Below are positions 11,098 through 20,455 of a stretch of DNA of 64,000 bases, piece after piece (the first letter of the stretch is position 1; each line of letters opens with the position of its first letter). Position numbers and translations under genes: made by a program. Under the pieces are notes generated by a model that was not told where the DNA came from, ran no database searches, and worked only from the letters and a program-made list of their open reading frames with translations. The stretch comes from Molanna angustata (lineage: Eukaryota; Arthropoda; Insecta; Trichoptera; Molannidae), in NCBI GenBank assembly GCA_963576475.1, contig OY754964.1, forward strand, positions 52,173,892 to 52,237,891. Reading direction: 5' to 3'.

Positions 11098-11990
11098 TGC
11101 ATCGTGTGCAAGTGGCGAGTTAATTGCCAAATGTCATTTATTTTATTTTGTTTTGTTAATCCGGCTACTAAGAGTTACTAAGTAAAATATGAATTTAACA
11201 CGCACACAATGACATGTTTTATTTTATTTATTTAGGTAAAATAAACAGGATTAAACCTACAATTATTTTACATGATTAATCTTAATAAATAATTACATCA
11301 CTGTGTATAACATTTCAAATTATAAAGTACAAAAATTAAAATAAACCAAAAGCATACAAGGTAGTAGGTACAACAATTAAAATAAATTCAAGCATACAAA
11401 GGTAGTAGGTCATTCGCTTGTTTACAAAAATATATATATACCGAAGTATGTAGGTAGGAAAGAAACAGCCAAAAATTCGTACCACATACACATACCTAGA
11501 AAATATTAACTATCCCGCATTGCATACTATGTGAGCACAGATTGCACAAGCTCCACAAATCAAGGCAAGAAAACATATTTTTTAAATTCATTTAATTCTG
11601 AGAAAATATCGACAAGAGGTCTGGTCAACGACATCATATTAAAACCGCGAGTAATTCTAGGAAGGGGGGAGAAATAGCCTATATTAGTTTTATATGACTT
11701 TAAAATAAAAAAGTCCCGAGATCTTGTACCTATACAATTTTTTTGCGTTAAAATTCAATAGACGTTATAAAATGTTGCCACATTTTGGAGCTTCCGATAT
11801 ATATCGTCTCACAGATACAGACTGAATACACAATATAAACTGTGTCTCCACCAGGAATTGAACCCGGGACCTTTGGCTCGGCGCCAAATCAGATATCCGA
11901 CCAACGAGCCAGTTTTCTACCTAACCAGTATTTCCAGCCTAAATAAGCAATAATTCCTCTGAATCAATTTTCCCTGCTGGAAATCTAACC
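11098..11990 (-). mobile_element. SINE-like family B copy, apparently split
   Basis: Sequence from 11098 (TTGCATCGTGTGCAAGTGGC) to about 11160 matches one end of family B. The rest of the family (CTAACCAGTATTTCCAGCC and CCTGCTGGAAATC) appears only at 11918-11990. Between them lies about 750 bp that includes a family A SINE at 11771-11911. The reading is one old family B copy broken by later insertions; two separate fragments are also possible. Confidence 0.4.
11771..11911 (-). mobile_element. tRNA-derived SINE, family A, minus strand, 3' truncated
   Basis: The plus strand shows GGGAATCGAACC-like antisense B box (GGAATTGAACCCGGG) followed by the antisense A-box region. The body stops soon after GGCAACATTTT, so the 3' third is missing, unusual for LINE-mobilised SINEs and suggesting later loss. 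Confidence 0.8.
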
Positions 11991-13204
11991 ATGGACACTG
12001 ACAGAGATGTCGTCAATACACAACAAGATAAAAATGACTATATTTTTTCTTCTTTTTTTTACTTAACTTTTGTAACCTAATTTTCTCTTATTTATGTGTG
12101 GTGAGGTTCAAATAATAGCGAAAATTTGTATGAACACGGTAACACTCACCTACGGAACATTCTAGATCAATCGTAAAAGTATAAATATTGATTTTTTCCT
12201 GCGTCCGCCATTACTCTCTCGACCTGTCAAACGTACGCGTCAATCGTTATTTATCAGCCGTGTGAAAGTATAAAAGTATTATAAATTAATTGAACAGTTG
12301 TTATATGTTAATAAAAGTGAAGATCTGAGTAAGTTAAATCTTTCATTCAATTGTACCGAAACATCCCTTTGTATTCTAGATGAAATTATTATTATTTAGA
12401 GAGAGTTGTTATTTGAAATCTTGAATCAATTATTGAACATGCTTTTTATAACCTTCTTATAGTCAATTATTATTTATAATCATAGTAATTAACAACCCTC
12501 TCAATATGTAACTCTTACTTGTGTAATTTACGTGTGTGATTGAATTTGAGCTCGTGTGATTTTGTGTGCATCCGCAATTGGACGTCCAGCACTCACAATA
12601 AAAACCAAATTATTTTCTTTTTATGAAAATTGTAAGGTGGATGTCTGTCAATGTACCCTTTTTCAATAAAATAAACTTACCATTACACTTTGACGGTCAG
12701 CAGAGATAGGTACTAGCGAGATATTAGCAAAAAAATATTTAATATATATTTATTTAATTTATTACACAAAAAATGCTGTGATGCACCGACATAGAATAGT
12801 GCTTCCACTCTTATGTTATTATCGTTTTCGGGTGTCCTGTAATAGCCGGGTAATCGAAAATACAAGAGACTAAATAACATCTCGCACAGTGCTACGTGAG
12901 ACGATATGACGCGCTAGTATGAATGAATGAATTCATCACGGACCCGACTTACCTCCCCTTCATATCTTTAAACAACCCCATTTGTTATCAACTTATTATA
13001 TTTGTTTGATTTTCTGTTAATATGAATTGTGCCTCCGATGATGTTAGCAGAGACTATATAGGGAAAGCGCTTAGGCCACTAATTTTTTACTCGATTGTAG
13101 ATTTAAACTGTGAATTATTATATTTTTTTAAATAACATTTTAGAATGAAGTTTATAACATGTTTTTAAAAAATGTTAGGTATGTATTACAAATATAAAAT
13201 AAAA

Positions 13205-13338
13205 AATACTTGGTATTTTTTCTATTTTTTTTTTTATTAGAGACGCGTTAGGTGTAAGGTACATCGTCAAAATAATGTGCCTTGTACGAAACGCGTCACA
13301 AATCAAATAAATTTTAATGGAATAAATACTAAGTATTT
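13205..13338. repeat. Inverted pair of a Penelope/hammerhead-like terminal segment
   Basis: The right half reads CGAAACGCGTC (13287-13297), CAAATCAAATAAATTTT and AATACTAAGTATT, matching 18951-19005. The left half is the reverse complement of the same tail (TACTTGGTATTT... GACGCGTT), so the two face each other. CGAAACGCGTC is the 3' core of hammerhead ribozymes of the kind known in Penelope-like retroelements; here the 5' core is too changed to call. Identification is inference from the motif and the shared tail. Confidence 0.45.
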
Positions 13339-13385
13339 CTTATTTGTAATATAATATCTACATACAACAGAGTTCTATCAAGAAT

Positions 13386-14137
13386 AATAGGGAACATTCA
13401 CTTTTTTTATTTGTATTAAAAAAATAGTACAAAAAATTAGAAACAATATACCTAGTATAATTTTTATTTTATAATTCGCAATATATTCGCAAAGGATGCC
13501 AAAGTTGCCATTCATAACGCCATCGTAGTGCCAACCCTGACGTATGCAAGTGAAACCTGGACATGGCAGAAGACGCATGAAAGTAGAATAAATGCAGTTG
13601 AAATGAGATCGTTAAGAAGGATTTGTAATAGAACGATGTATGACCGGGTAAGAAACGAGGATATAAGGAAAGAATGTAGGATTAAGAAAGATGTCATTAC
13701 TAGAATGAAAGTGAACACATTGAGATGGTTTGGTCACATGGGGAGAATGAATGAGGAGCGCCTGACGAAGAAAATATACAGAGCGGAAAGGAATGGAATG
13801 AGAGGTCGGGGACGCCCAAGAAAGGGATGGCACGACCATGTGAACGAAATTTTGAAAGACGGAAATGTTAGAAGTGTGAGCAATAGACGAACATGTATGA
13901 GACGATGCATGAATGTGGACGAGGCGAGGGATGCGTGCCAGGATATAAAAATGTGGCGTTCGGTTCTCTCTGCCTACCCCGCAAGGGACATGGCGTGATG
14001 GTATGTATGTATGTATGTAATTCGCAATATTAAACTTTTTATAGCAATTTGAAATACCGTATATTGAATTTGGCGTTAAAACGGTTCAAAATCGCTTATT
14101 TGGATTGCAACGTCACATATCATGTTGATGTATTTTT
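13386..14137. repeat. Left terminal inverted repeat of THAP element (split)
   Basis: Outer part 13386-13484 and inner part 14031-14137 pair with the right arm. Landmarks: GGGAACATTCACTTTTTTTA, TTAAACTTTTTATAGCAATT and CAACGTCACATATCATGTTG. The middle is the inserted LINE. It ends just before the THAP start codon region (14210). Confidence 0.8.
13485..14018 (+). pseudogene. 5'-truncated LINE, RT C-terminal 156 aa, (ATGT)n tail
   Basis: The best-preserved member of the ATGT-tailed LINE family. The reading opens in the thumb region with PTLTYASETWTWQ and continues through MYDRVRNEDIRKECRIKKD, TLRWFGHMGRMNEERLTKK, GRGRPRKGWHDHVNEIL and WRSVLSAYPARDMA, then TGA and (ATGT)n. TY-x-SETW and the GRPRKGW box are standard at the end of insect LINE ORF2. 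The whole visible part is open, so the insertion is fairly recent. The 12 bp target duplication AATTCGCAATAT is at 13473-13484 and 14019-14030. Catalytic and endonuclease domains are absent. Relatives: 4098, 10068, 16690, 17370, 36575, 60957. Confidence 0.9.
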
Positions 14138-14209
14138 CAAGCGCCCGTCATACGTTTTGTTCACGACTAATTAATTATTTTCGTTCAATCAAAGCGCGTT
14201 TATATAAAA

Positions 14210-14413
14210 ATGGATGCAAAAAAAGTGTATTATAAATATTGTTAAGTCCCAATGTGTGTTAATACAGCTGTAACTACTCCAGGAAAAAAGTTTATAACAA
14301 TTCCCAAAGAAATTAAAACACGTCAAAAATGGTTCGCAGTTATACGGAGGGAATTTTCAAAGAGAAAAATTTCCGACAAATCCGGCATCTGTTGTTGCGA
14401 AGATCACTTTAAT
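14210..14413 (+). pseudogene. THAP-type zinc-finger first exon with premature stop
   Basis: From the ATG at 14210 the frame reads MDAKKVYYKYC, a TAA stop at 14243-14245, then VPMCVNTAVTTPGKKF, TIPKEIKTRQKWFAVIRREF and SGICCCEDHFN. This fits the C2CH THAP DNA-binding domain: C-x4-C at the start (the stop sits just after the first Cys), the conserved Pro in TIPK, Trp in QKWF, and C-x2-H in CEDHF. Directly after EDHFN comes GTAAGT, a consensus 5' splice donor, so this is exon 1 of a spliced gene. The AVPTIF-type end of the domain would lie in exon 2, which is not seen. THAP domains bind transposon ends or promoters in the nucleus. The exon lies between the terminal inverted repeats, so it is a transposase N-terminus rather than a host gene. 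An internal Met at 14252 would omit the first Cys. Confidence 0.8.
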
Positions 14414-14647
14414 GTAAGTACAATAAGTACCTAGTTACATTATATGATTTTACAAAATATATTACACCGAATTCGTAAAATTACTTATTTTATTTTAATG
14501 GTAATATTGCTTCATTCTTAAAAAATTCGATGCTGTTGACATTTAATTACGTACTTTACATTAATTACTTGAAAATAAACATGTGATATTAAGATATCAT
14601 TTCGAAATTTAGAAGCAATATTGTATAGGTTTGCTTTATTTTTCGAT

Positions 14648-14690
14648 CTTTGTGGCTCAGTTAGTAAGATATATCACTGCTGAGCCAAAT
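14648..14690 (+). mobile_element. SINE family A head fragment
   Basis: GATCTTTGTGGCTCAGTTAG and CACTGCTGAGCC match the A-box half of family A. The B box and body are missing. It lies in the intron-like part of the THAP element, so it probably inserted there and was later trimmed. Confidence 0.5.
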
Positions 14691-14758
14691 ATTATATTAG
14701 TTGTAGTGTATTCTATAATGTATATTCAGAAGTATTTTTTACTAATTAATCGAAATAT

Positions 14759-14963
14759 AAAAAATACATCAACATGATATGTGACGTTGCAATCCAAATA
14801 AGCGATTTCGAACCGTTTTAGCGCCAAATTTAAAATACGGTTTTTCAAATTGCTATAAAAAGTTTAATATTGCGAATTGTAAAACAAAAATTATACTTAA
14901 TTGTTTCTAATTTTAAGTACTATTTTTTTTAATATAAATAAAAAAAAGTGAATGTTCCCTATT
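14759..14963. repeat. Right terminal inverted repeat of THAP element
   Basis: An uninterrupted ~205 bp arm, the inverse of the split left arm. Starts ATACATCAACATGATATGTG, passes TTAGCGCCAAATTTAAAATA and ends GTGAATGTTCCCTATT. Arms differ at scattered sites and small indels, so the element is not recent. Confidence 0.8.
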
Positions 14964-15312
14964 GTCGATCGACAGACAAAACTCAATTCTTTAAGATGTA
15001 AAAATATATACGAATATTTCGACAACCCTGGCAACGCAAACGTGGCAAGAGGTAGGTTGGTATGCACAAGTAAAGTAAAGGGAGGGATGTAAATATAGAA
15101 GGGGATGGTTGACGTTATCATCCCTATAATCCGGTTGCCGTCAGTGGAAAACCACATAGGTATTGAAAGACCGGAACTTCATCACATCTCTTCCGTTCTC
15201 TTATCTCATATTCTGATCAGAATAAACAAAAACTATCAATTGGAACAATATAAAACTTATAGGATGTGACTAGTTATTTGGATTACTTAGTCACACTTAG
15301 TTACTAAGTCAA

Positions 15313-15512
15313 CTGCCGACCGCTGTGGCACAGCTGGTAAGCCGTTTGGCTTCTGTTTGGGCGTGACGAATATGACTATTTCTTCCAACTAACCAGTGTT
15401 TCCAGCCCAGAGGAACAATATTAGCATGTGTAATGAATTTGAATGAATTAAAAAAAATTTCTCCTCTGCTGGGGATTGAACCCAGGACGCCCGCATAGAA
15501 ACCAAACGGCTT
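15313..15512. mobile_element. Inverted fusion of two family B SINE pieces
   Basis: The left edge has a plus-strand tRNA-like head (GCTGTGGCACAGCTGGTAAG, an A box, then CCGTTTGGCTTCTG). The right part is a minus-strand family B copy whose head reads, inverted, AAGCCGTTTGGTTTCTATGC with B box GGGTTCAATCCCC. Both ends thus carry the same tRNA-like head facing inward. A truncated plus copy appears fused to a complete minus copy. Best evidence in the window that family B is tRNA-derived. Confidence 0.6.
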
Positions 15513-16689
15513 TAGAGTTGATTAAATATGTTAATCGTTGTGAAAAGAGTTTTTTTTTTATAAATACCTAATAAGTTGATATATTGAAATATATAAATTT
15601 ATTGGAAATACACCGCATTGGTTCAATGCAAAATATCACTTGCAAATTAAAATTGTTCAAAAATAATTCATTTGTGCCTCTTCGTAGCAGAATAAATATT
15701 ACATACATATATTCAGGTGCTTCAACAAGAATCATAGACAAAATAATTGTAAGTATAAAAAGTGTAGTGTATCTCTGCCATAGATATCTCGCCCACTTCA
15801 TGTTCATGTATGTGAGTGTATTGGGTAGGTACCTACCAATATATGTACATATATAATTTGAGTTGTATAGAACTTACAGAATCTATTCCAAGTATCAACT
15901 AACAGCACTAGAGTTTTTGTGCACCAAAAATAGCATTGGACAAATCAAACATGTATGTATGTATGTATTGGTATAATGATTAGCAATTTACATTAAACAA
16001 ACACGTATGTACGTAATGAAGATGAGATGAGGTAAGCCAGAAACTCGAAGCGAATATAAAAAACGAGAGATTAAATCAAATGATATTATGCGACCAGGAT
16101 GACGTAATCTGTATTGACTGGAGACTGGAGTGTTTCAACAAATATTTGTTTTTAAATTTGTAAAAATATATTAAAAATTGATATTATCTATCAATCGTAT
16201 CTCGAACAAACATATTTTATTTACTCTTTACCTACACTTCTGTGAAAAAATGGAGTGTCATGATAATGTTATTTACATGCGGATTGACAATTATATAGAA
16301 TTAAATAACACTATATTTTGTTTTTTTTTGTATACAGGTTAGTAGGTACTATTTTTTACGTTAAATTTTAAACAGGAACCATATCGAATATTTGGTATTG
16401 ATGATGTACAATCCTTTGTACAATCTATGTAAACACTATAAAGATATTATACTAATTGGGTGTGAATATTACACTAAAATACCTATGCATTGATATTAGT
16501 AGCCAACAGGCCGAACAATCAGATTGCTTAAAGGTTAGTAGGTACTTTTCCACCCATAGACAACGGAACATATGTAGATACAATCGATTTCAAAAAATTG
16601 TCAAGTTTTGACAAGGTCAAGTATAATAATATTTTCTCTACAAACTTAACTTTATATAGTGATCTAATTAATTTATGAAGTATAGGTAA

Positions 16690-16835
16690 CTACAGAAATG
16701 CATTATATTTATGATGGGATAAGAAATGAATATATCAGAAGAGAATGTAAGATTGAAAGAGATATGTATTTATTTGCTGAATTAACGGTAAAAATGCCTT
16801 TTACATACTACTAGAATAAAAATACACACATTGAA
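16690..16835 (+). pseudogene. LINE RT relic (ATGT-tailed family)
   Basis: The reading YDGIRNEYIRRECKIERD matches MYDRVRNEDIRKECRIKKD of the 13485 LINE, and after about 45 unrelated bases TRIKIHTL matches TRMKVNTL. The interruption looks like a small insertion. Frame is not kept throughout. Confidence 0.6.
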
Positions 16836-16925
16836 AAAAAAAACGAATAGTAAAAATTATACATTTAAATCACTTGATAAACATAAAAACCTAAATATGA
16901 TAAAATGAGCAAAAAAATGAAATGT

Positions 16926-17129
16926 CGGCCTTCGTGGTTCAGTTGATTTGGTTTCTGACGTTCTGTGAGTTCGATTCCCGGTGGAGACACAGTTTTCAAT
17001 TGTGTTTTCAGTTTGGGTTTGTGATATGATTGATATTGTCTACTATGTGGAAACTTGTAATTGGATGCGTGTTAAATAATTATTTGACATAGTACCTGTT
17101 AGTTTCCCGAGAAGTTATTAAAAAAAACT
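16926..17129 (+). mobile_element. tRNA-derived SINE, family A, copy with head deletion
   Basis: GGCCTTCGTGGTTCAGTTGA opens the head, but the segment between the A and B boxes has lost about 20 bp; the B box survives as GAGTTCGATTCCCGGTGG. The body reaches TTAGTTTCCCGAGAAG and an A-rich tail. Substitutions are many, so this is an older copy. Confidence 0.8.
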
Positions 17130-17369
17130 AATTTAAAATATTTGTATACATAGGAACTCGAAAAAAAAACATAACATTGAATTAATTATAAATGAAATTA
17201 AATAAGTTATATATTATATAAGAAAAAAAATATCAAAAATTATAATACATCTTCAAGTATACAAACACGTACCGGAAATATCACAAGTTAAGAGTGACAT
17301 AAAAAAATGTATATGTATATTGTTTGTTGTTTTTATGTTTGGACAGTGACTATAATGAAAATAAATGCT

Positions 17370-17605
17370 TTGTTACGTTTCGGACATAATATAGAGAGAA
17401 TGAATGATGAACGTCTGACAAAGTAGGTATAAAAGGATGAAAATGGTGGAATGAGAAGTAGGGGCGACCAGGTCGGAATAGGAGAGCATGCATAACGCAA
17501 TGTATGGATGAAAATGAGGTAAAACATGTATGTCGAGTCTCCGTTCAATTCTCTCTGCCTAACCCAAATAGAGAAACGGCGTGATGGTATGTATGTATTT
17601 ATATA
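17370..17605 (+). pseudogene. LINE RT C-terminal relic (ATGT-tailed family)
   Basis: RFGHNIERMNDERLTK is readable and aligns with RWFGHMGRMNEERLTKK of the 13485 LINE. After that frameshifts and stops accumulate, but CTCTCTGCCTAACCC and GCGTGATGGTATGTATGTAT give the expected 3' end and tail. Confidence 0.7.
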
Positions 17606-17825
17606 CATAACTTATGTATATAGCGTAGAGTTGAGTAATGCATTCACAATGGGTACTGAAATTACACCCGTTCTACTTATGGGGTCGAAACTGTACAGAA
17701 CTTTGAATACAGACAAAGTCCAAAGAATATTTAAACCCTACAGGGCATAGCACAGCACCAACTTTCAAAAAGTGTCAAAAAGAACAACATGTTTAAACTC
17801 GAATTGCAAAATTCAAACTTTCATT

Positions 17826-17930
17826 CCTATATATTTATTTATTTATCTAAGAAACAAATACAGTCTTATATACAAAAGGAATACAATATAAAATAAATGA
17901 AAAACAGATCAATTACATTTGTCTGCAGAT
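17826..17930 (-). mobile_element. Probable inverted LINE 3' tail
   Basis: TATTTATTTATTTATCTAAG opens an A-rich stretch and would be, on the minus strand, an AATA-type tail after an A/T-rich 3' UTR. Similar openings occur at 9520, 11222 and 61447. No coding part was found, so the call is weak. Confidence 0.3.
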
Positions 17931-18111
17931 GACAATCATAATACACAAGCACAAACATAAAAACGTTAAATAAGTAAGAATATAAACAAAATAAATAAAA
18001 ATATTATTAGAATAAATTAAAATGGTATTAAAAATTATTGCATGTTTGCCGGTGAAGGGAAATAAAGAACAGATAAAGAATTAAATAAGTATATGAACAG
18101 ATAAATAATTT

Positions 18112-18474
18112 ATTCGCAATACTAATTGTTCATTATCAGCAAAACAACTAAGATATTAATTATATTCGCAATACTAATTGTTCATTATCAGTAAAACAAC
18201 TAAGATATTAATTATATTCGCAATACTAATTGTTCATTATCAGTAAAACAACTAAGATATTAATTATATTCGCAATACTAATTGTTCATTATCAGTAAAA
18301 CAACTAAGATATTAATTATATTCGCAATACTAATTGTTCATTATCAGTAAAACAACTAAGATATTAATTATATTCGCAATACTAATTGTTCATTATCAGT
18401 AAAACAACTAAGATATTAATTATATTCGCAATACTAATTGTTCATTATCAGTAAAACAACTAAGATATTAATAA
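18112..18474. repeat. Minisatellite, 52 bp unit, 7 copies
   Basis: ATTCGCAATACTAATTGTTC and then CAACTAAGATATTAATTAT recur every 52 bp (ACTAATTG at 18121, 18173, 18225, 18277, 18329, 18381, 18433). Copies 2-7 look identical; copy 1 differs by a base (CAGCAAAA for CAGTAAAA). Such uniformity means recent expansion. The last unit ends in TTAATAAAG. Confidence 0.95.
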
Positions 18475-18934
18475 AGTTTATTTTCGCGATCGACAATAAA
18501 TTCCTGATAGAAAAAATGAAATAAAAAAATGACCAAAATATAAAAAGGATTCATAAAAAATTACTCATCAAGAAACAAATCGATCATACATATTCGCTAT
18601 TATTGAAGCCGAAGGGGTTAGAAATATACCTTCCTTTGTTGTTAAATGCATTAAGATGAAAATTAGGCTTTTAATAATTATAACTACCAAATACCTGTGA
18701 AATGCATTGGTTTTAACCACACTAAAAAGAGAAAAATAAGCCAATAAATACAATACCTACAATATTATTAACCTTCCGAATTTTATTGCTGTTGTTTCTT
18801 TTGTTACAGAACTAATGTATATATTCATTTGGACTATAAAACTTATTTTTCAACCGTTCAAAAACCAACTGTTTTCTACACCAAACATGTAAATTTGGAT
18901 ATTACCACTGGTCTCAGTCTTGTAGAGTATTATT

Positions 18935-19013
18935 CTGACGATGAGTCTTGCACGAAACGCGTCGATTATCAAATAAATTTAAATAGAACAAATACCAAGT
19001 ATTTTTATTTTAT
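18935..19013 (+). other. Hammerhead-like motif in a Penelope-type terminal remnant
   Basis: CTGACGATGAG at 18935 is followed within 8 bases by CGAAACGCGTC (to 18963). These resemble the two conserved core strands of hammerhead ribozymes (CUGANGA ... GAAAC...GUC). Stem II is poorly paired here, so activity is doubtful. The next 45 bp (CAAATAAATTTAAATAG, AATACCAAGTATT) match the segment after the same motif at 13287. Minimal hammerheads are known in Penelope-like elements; that link is inference. Confidence 0.45.
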
Positions 19014-19188
19014 ATTACAGATGATATTAAGTATCAAAACTACGTAGGCAGTTGTGAATATTGTGACGAATATCTTGTAATATTTATATCCTGTTGTCCA
19101 ATGAAGTTGTTGTTTATTTTGTAGGAATATTGACACGGAGAGACACGTCGAAATATTTTCAGGAACATACAACATACTATAATATCCA

Positions 19189-19400
19189 ATGAAACATTCC
19201 ATAACCCCTTGGTTTCACAAAAATACGTGTCCAAAAAAGAGATCTCCAATAAGTATATCTAGAATGAGATTGGGTCATTGCTCAATCGCTACTCACTTAC
19301 ATAAAATAAAAATAAAAGAAAATCCATCACGTGCATGCGGGGCTGATTTGGAAATACTCGATCACATGTTCTTTGAATGTCCGATGCACTAAGAATATGA
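19189..19400 (+). pseudogene. LINE ORF2 post-RNase H Cys-rich fragment
   Basis: The open reading contains ISRMRLGHCSIATHLHKIKI, RACGADLEILDHMFFECP. The pattern RMRLGH-x-HL followed by C-G...DH-x-FF-x-CP is the usual C-terminal region after RNase H in I/jockey/R1-type LINEs. Only about 65 codons remain open, followed by a stop. It lies between the Penelope-like remnant and a Helentron-like fragment. Partner sequences upstream are not recognisable. Confidence 0.6.
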
Positions 19401-19499
19401 CATCAATCCCAACTTGAAATTTCATCTTTCAGTTAAAATGTTGATCTCTTATCGCTTAACTCTCTTCCCGTTTATTCCGCAGTGACTTAATTTATTTAA

Positions 19500-19799
19500 A
19501 AAATAAAAATCATAATTTTGAGTATAAACGTTACGTAGCCTTCTATATTTTCTTAAATTTTGCGTACTATGTATCAAGATGATAAAAAGTTATAAGAGGG
19601 GACGTTCATATACACAGACACACACACACACACAGACACCAAAAAATCACATAAAATGCTGCGAAGCCTCTAACTTTGTGTTTTTAGCATACCAAAAGCC
19701 CACCACGCCATACAAAATATTCCTTTCTAGTACCCGCGTCTTGGCTTAAAACTGTCGATATGTAAAAACAAATTCTCTTGAACGAATCGACATTTGGAT
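19500..19799 (-). mobile_element. Helentron-like family C, 3'-end fragment
   Basis: Matches, in order, the end of the family C element seen at 33170-33570: TAAAAAGTTATAAGAGGGGA, a CACACACAGACAC microsatellite block, GCTGCGAAGCCTC, and a final stem-loop using CTGTCGAT and ATCGACA before TTTGGATTACTTG. The other half of the element is missing. Confidence 0.65.
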
Positions 19800-20227
19800 T
19801 ACTTGTAATTTCAATCGCCACTCACTCTGTTTGCGAGGAATGTAAGTAAATAGACCAGTTCGCAGAACCCTCCATGGAAGACGAAATAATGGAGCAAGAG
19901 TATTATCTCATTAGGCCCTCCCAAAATCGGAAACATCGGATACAAAAACAATACTTACTTACTTTCCGTGTCCGGAACACCATCATATTGGTTGGTGCTC
20001 CGGTGGTGGAAGGATTGGCCGGCATTCTGCCGTTTCCAGGGACGCCCGATTGCTTTTCCGAAGTTAACCGAAACTCAATCTACGTGGAGGCTCCTTACAA
20101 AAACAATGGTATTTATATTCATAGCATTCATATTGTTGAACTCAATCTTAGGGCTTAGGTAATATTACTCAGGGTTCATATTATCCAATCGTTGACAGAA
20201 AGAAAATCAGCCTTTATAGTATGACTC

Positions 20228-20448
20228 GGCCTTCGTGGCTCAGTTGGTTAGATATCTGACTGCTGAGCCAAAGGTCCCGGGTTCGATTCCCGGTGGAGAC
20301 ACAGTTTTTAATTGTGTTTTCAGTCTGGATCTGTGAGACGATTAATATCGTAAGTCTCCAGAATGTGGCAACTTGTTATTGGGTGCGTGTTAAATAATAT
20401 TTGACATAGTACCTGTTAGTTGCCCGAGAAACAATATTAAATAAATAA
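20228..20448 (+). mobile_element. tRNA-derived SINE, family A, best full-length copy
   Basis: Head GGCCTTCGTGGCTCAGTTGG, B box GGGTTCGATTCCCGG, body with AATTGTGTTTTCAGTCTGG, 3' end GTTGCCCGAGAA and a short ATAAATAAA tail. The heptamer ATGACTC lies at 20221-20227 and 20449-20455 as a target duplication. It is the most consensus-like copy here and suits use as the family reference. Confidence 0.9.
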
Positions 20449-20455
20449 ATGACTC

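Larger units (their letters stand above)
13386..14963 (+). mobile_element. THAP-domain DNA transposon, deletion derivative, LINE-interrupted
   Basis: Long terminal inverted repeats enclose a THAP exon. The outer end AATAGGGAACATTCAC at 13386 is matched inverted at 14948-14963 (GTGAATGTTCCCTATT). The repeats continue inward for about 205 bp: right arm 14759-14963, left arm 13386-13484 plus 14031-14137. A LINE (13485-14018) interrupts the left arm; without it the element is about 1.03 kb. The interior holds the first exon of a THAP protein and intron-like sequence but no catalytic region, so it is a non-autonomous derivative of a P-superfamily-like transposon (THAP plus inverted repeats; class is inference). 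No 8 bp target duplication is visible outside. Confidence 0.8.

Noticed and set aside
12100..12600. Solo LTR or retroviral-type promoter region
   Set aside because: There is a TATA-like stretch and a GCATCCGCAATTGGACGTCC patch, but I find no paired LTR, clean TG...CA ends or target duplication.
18112..18474. CRISPR array
   Set aside because: Unit and 'spacer' are both constant (52 bp period), there are no cas genes, and the DNA is clearly animal.
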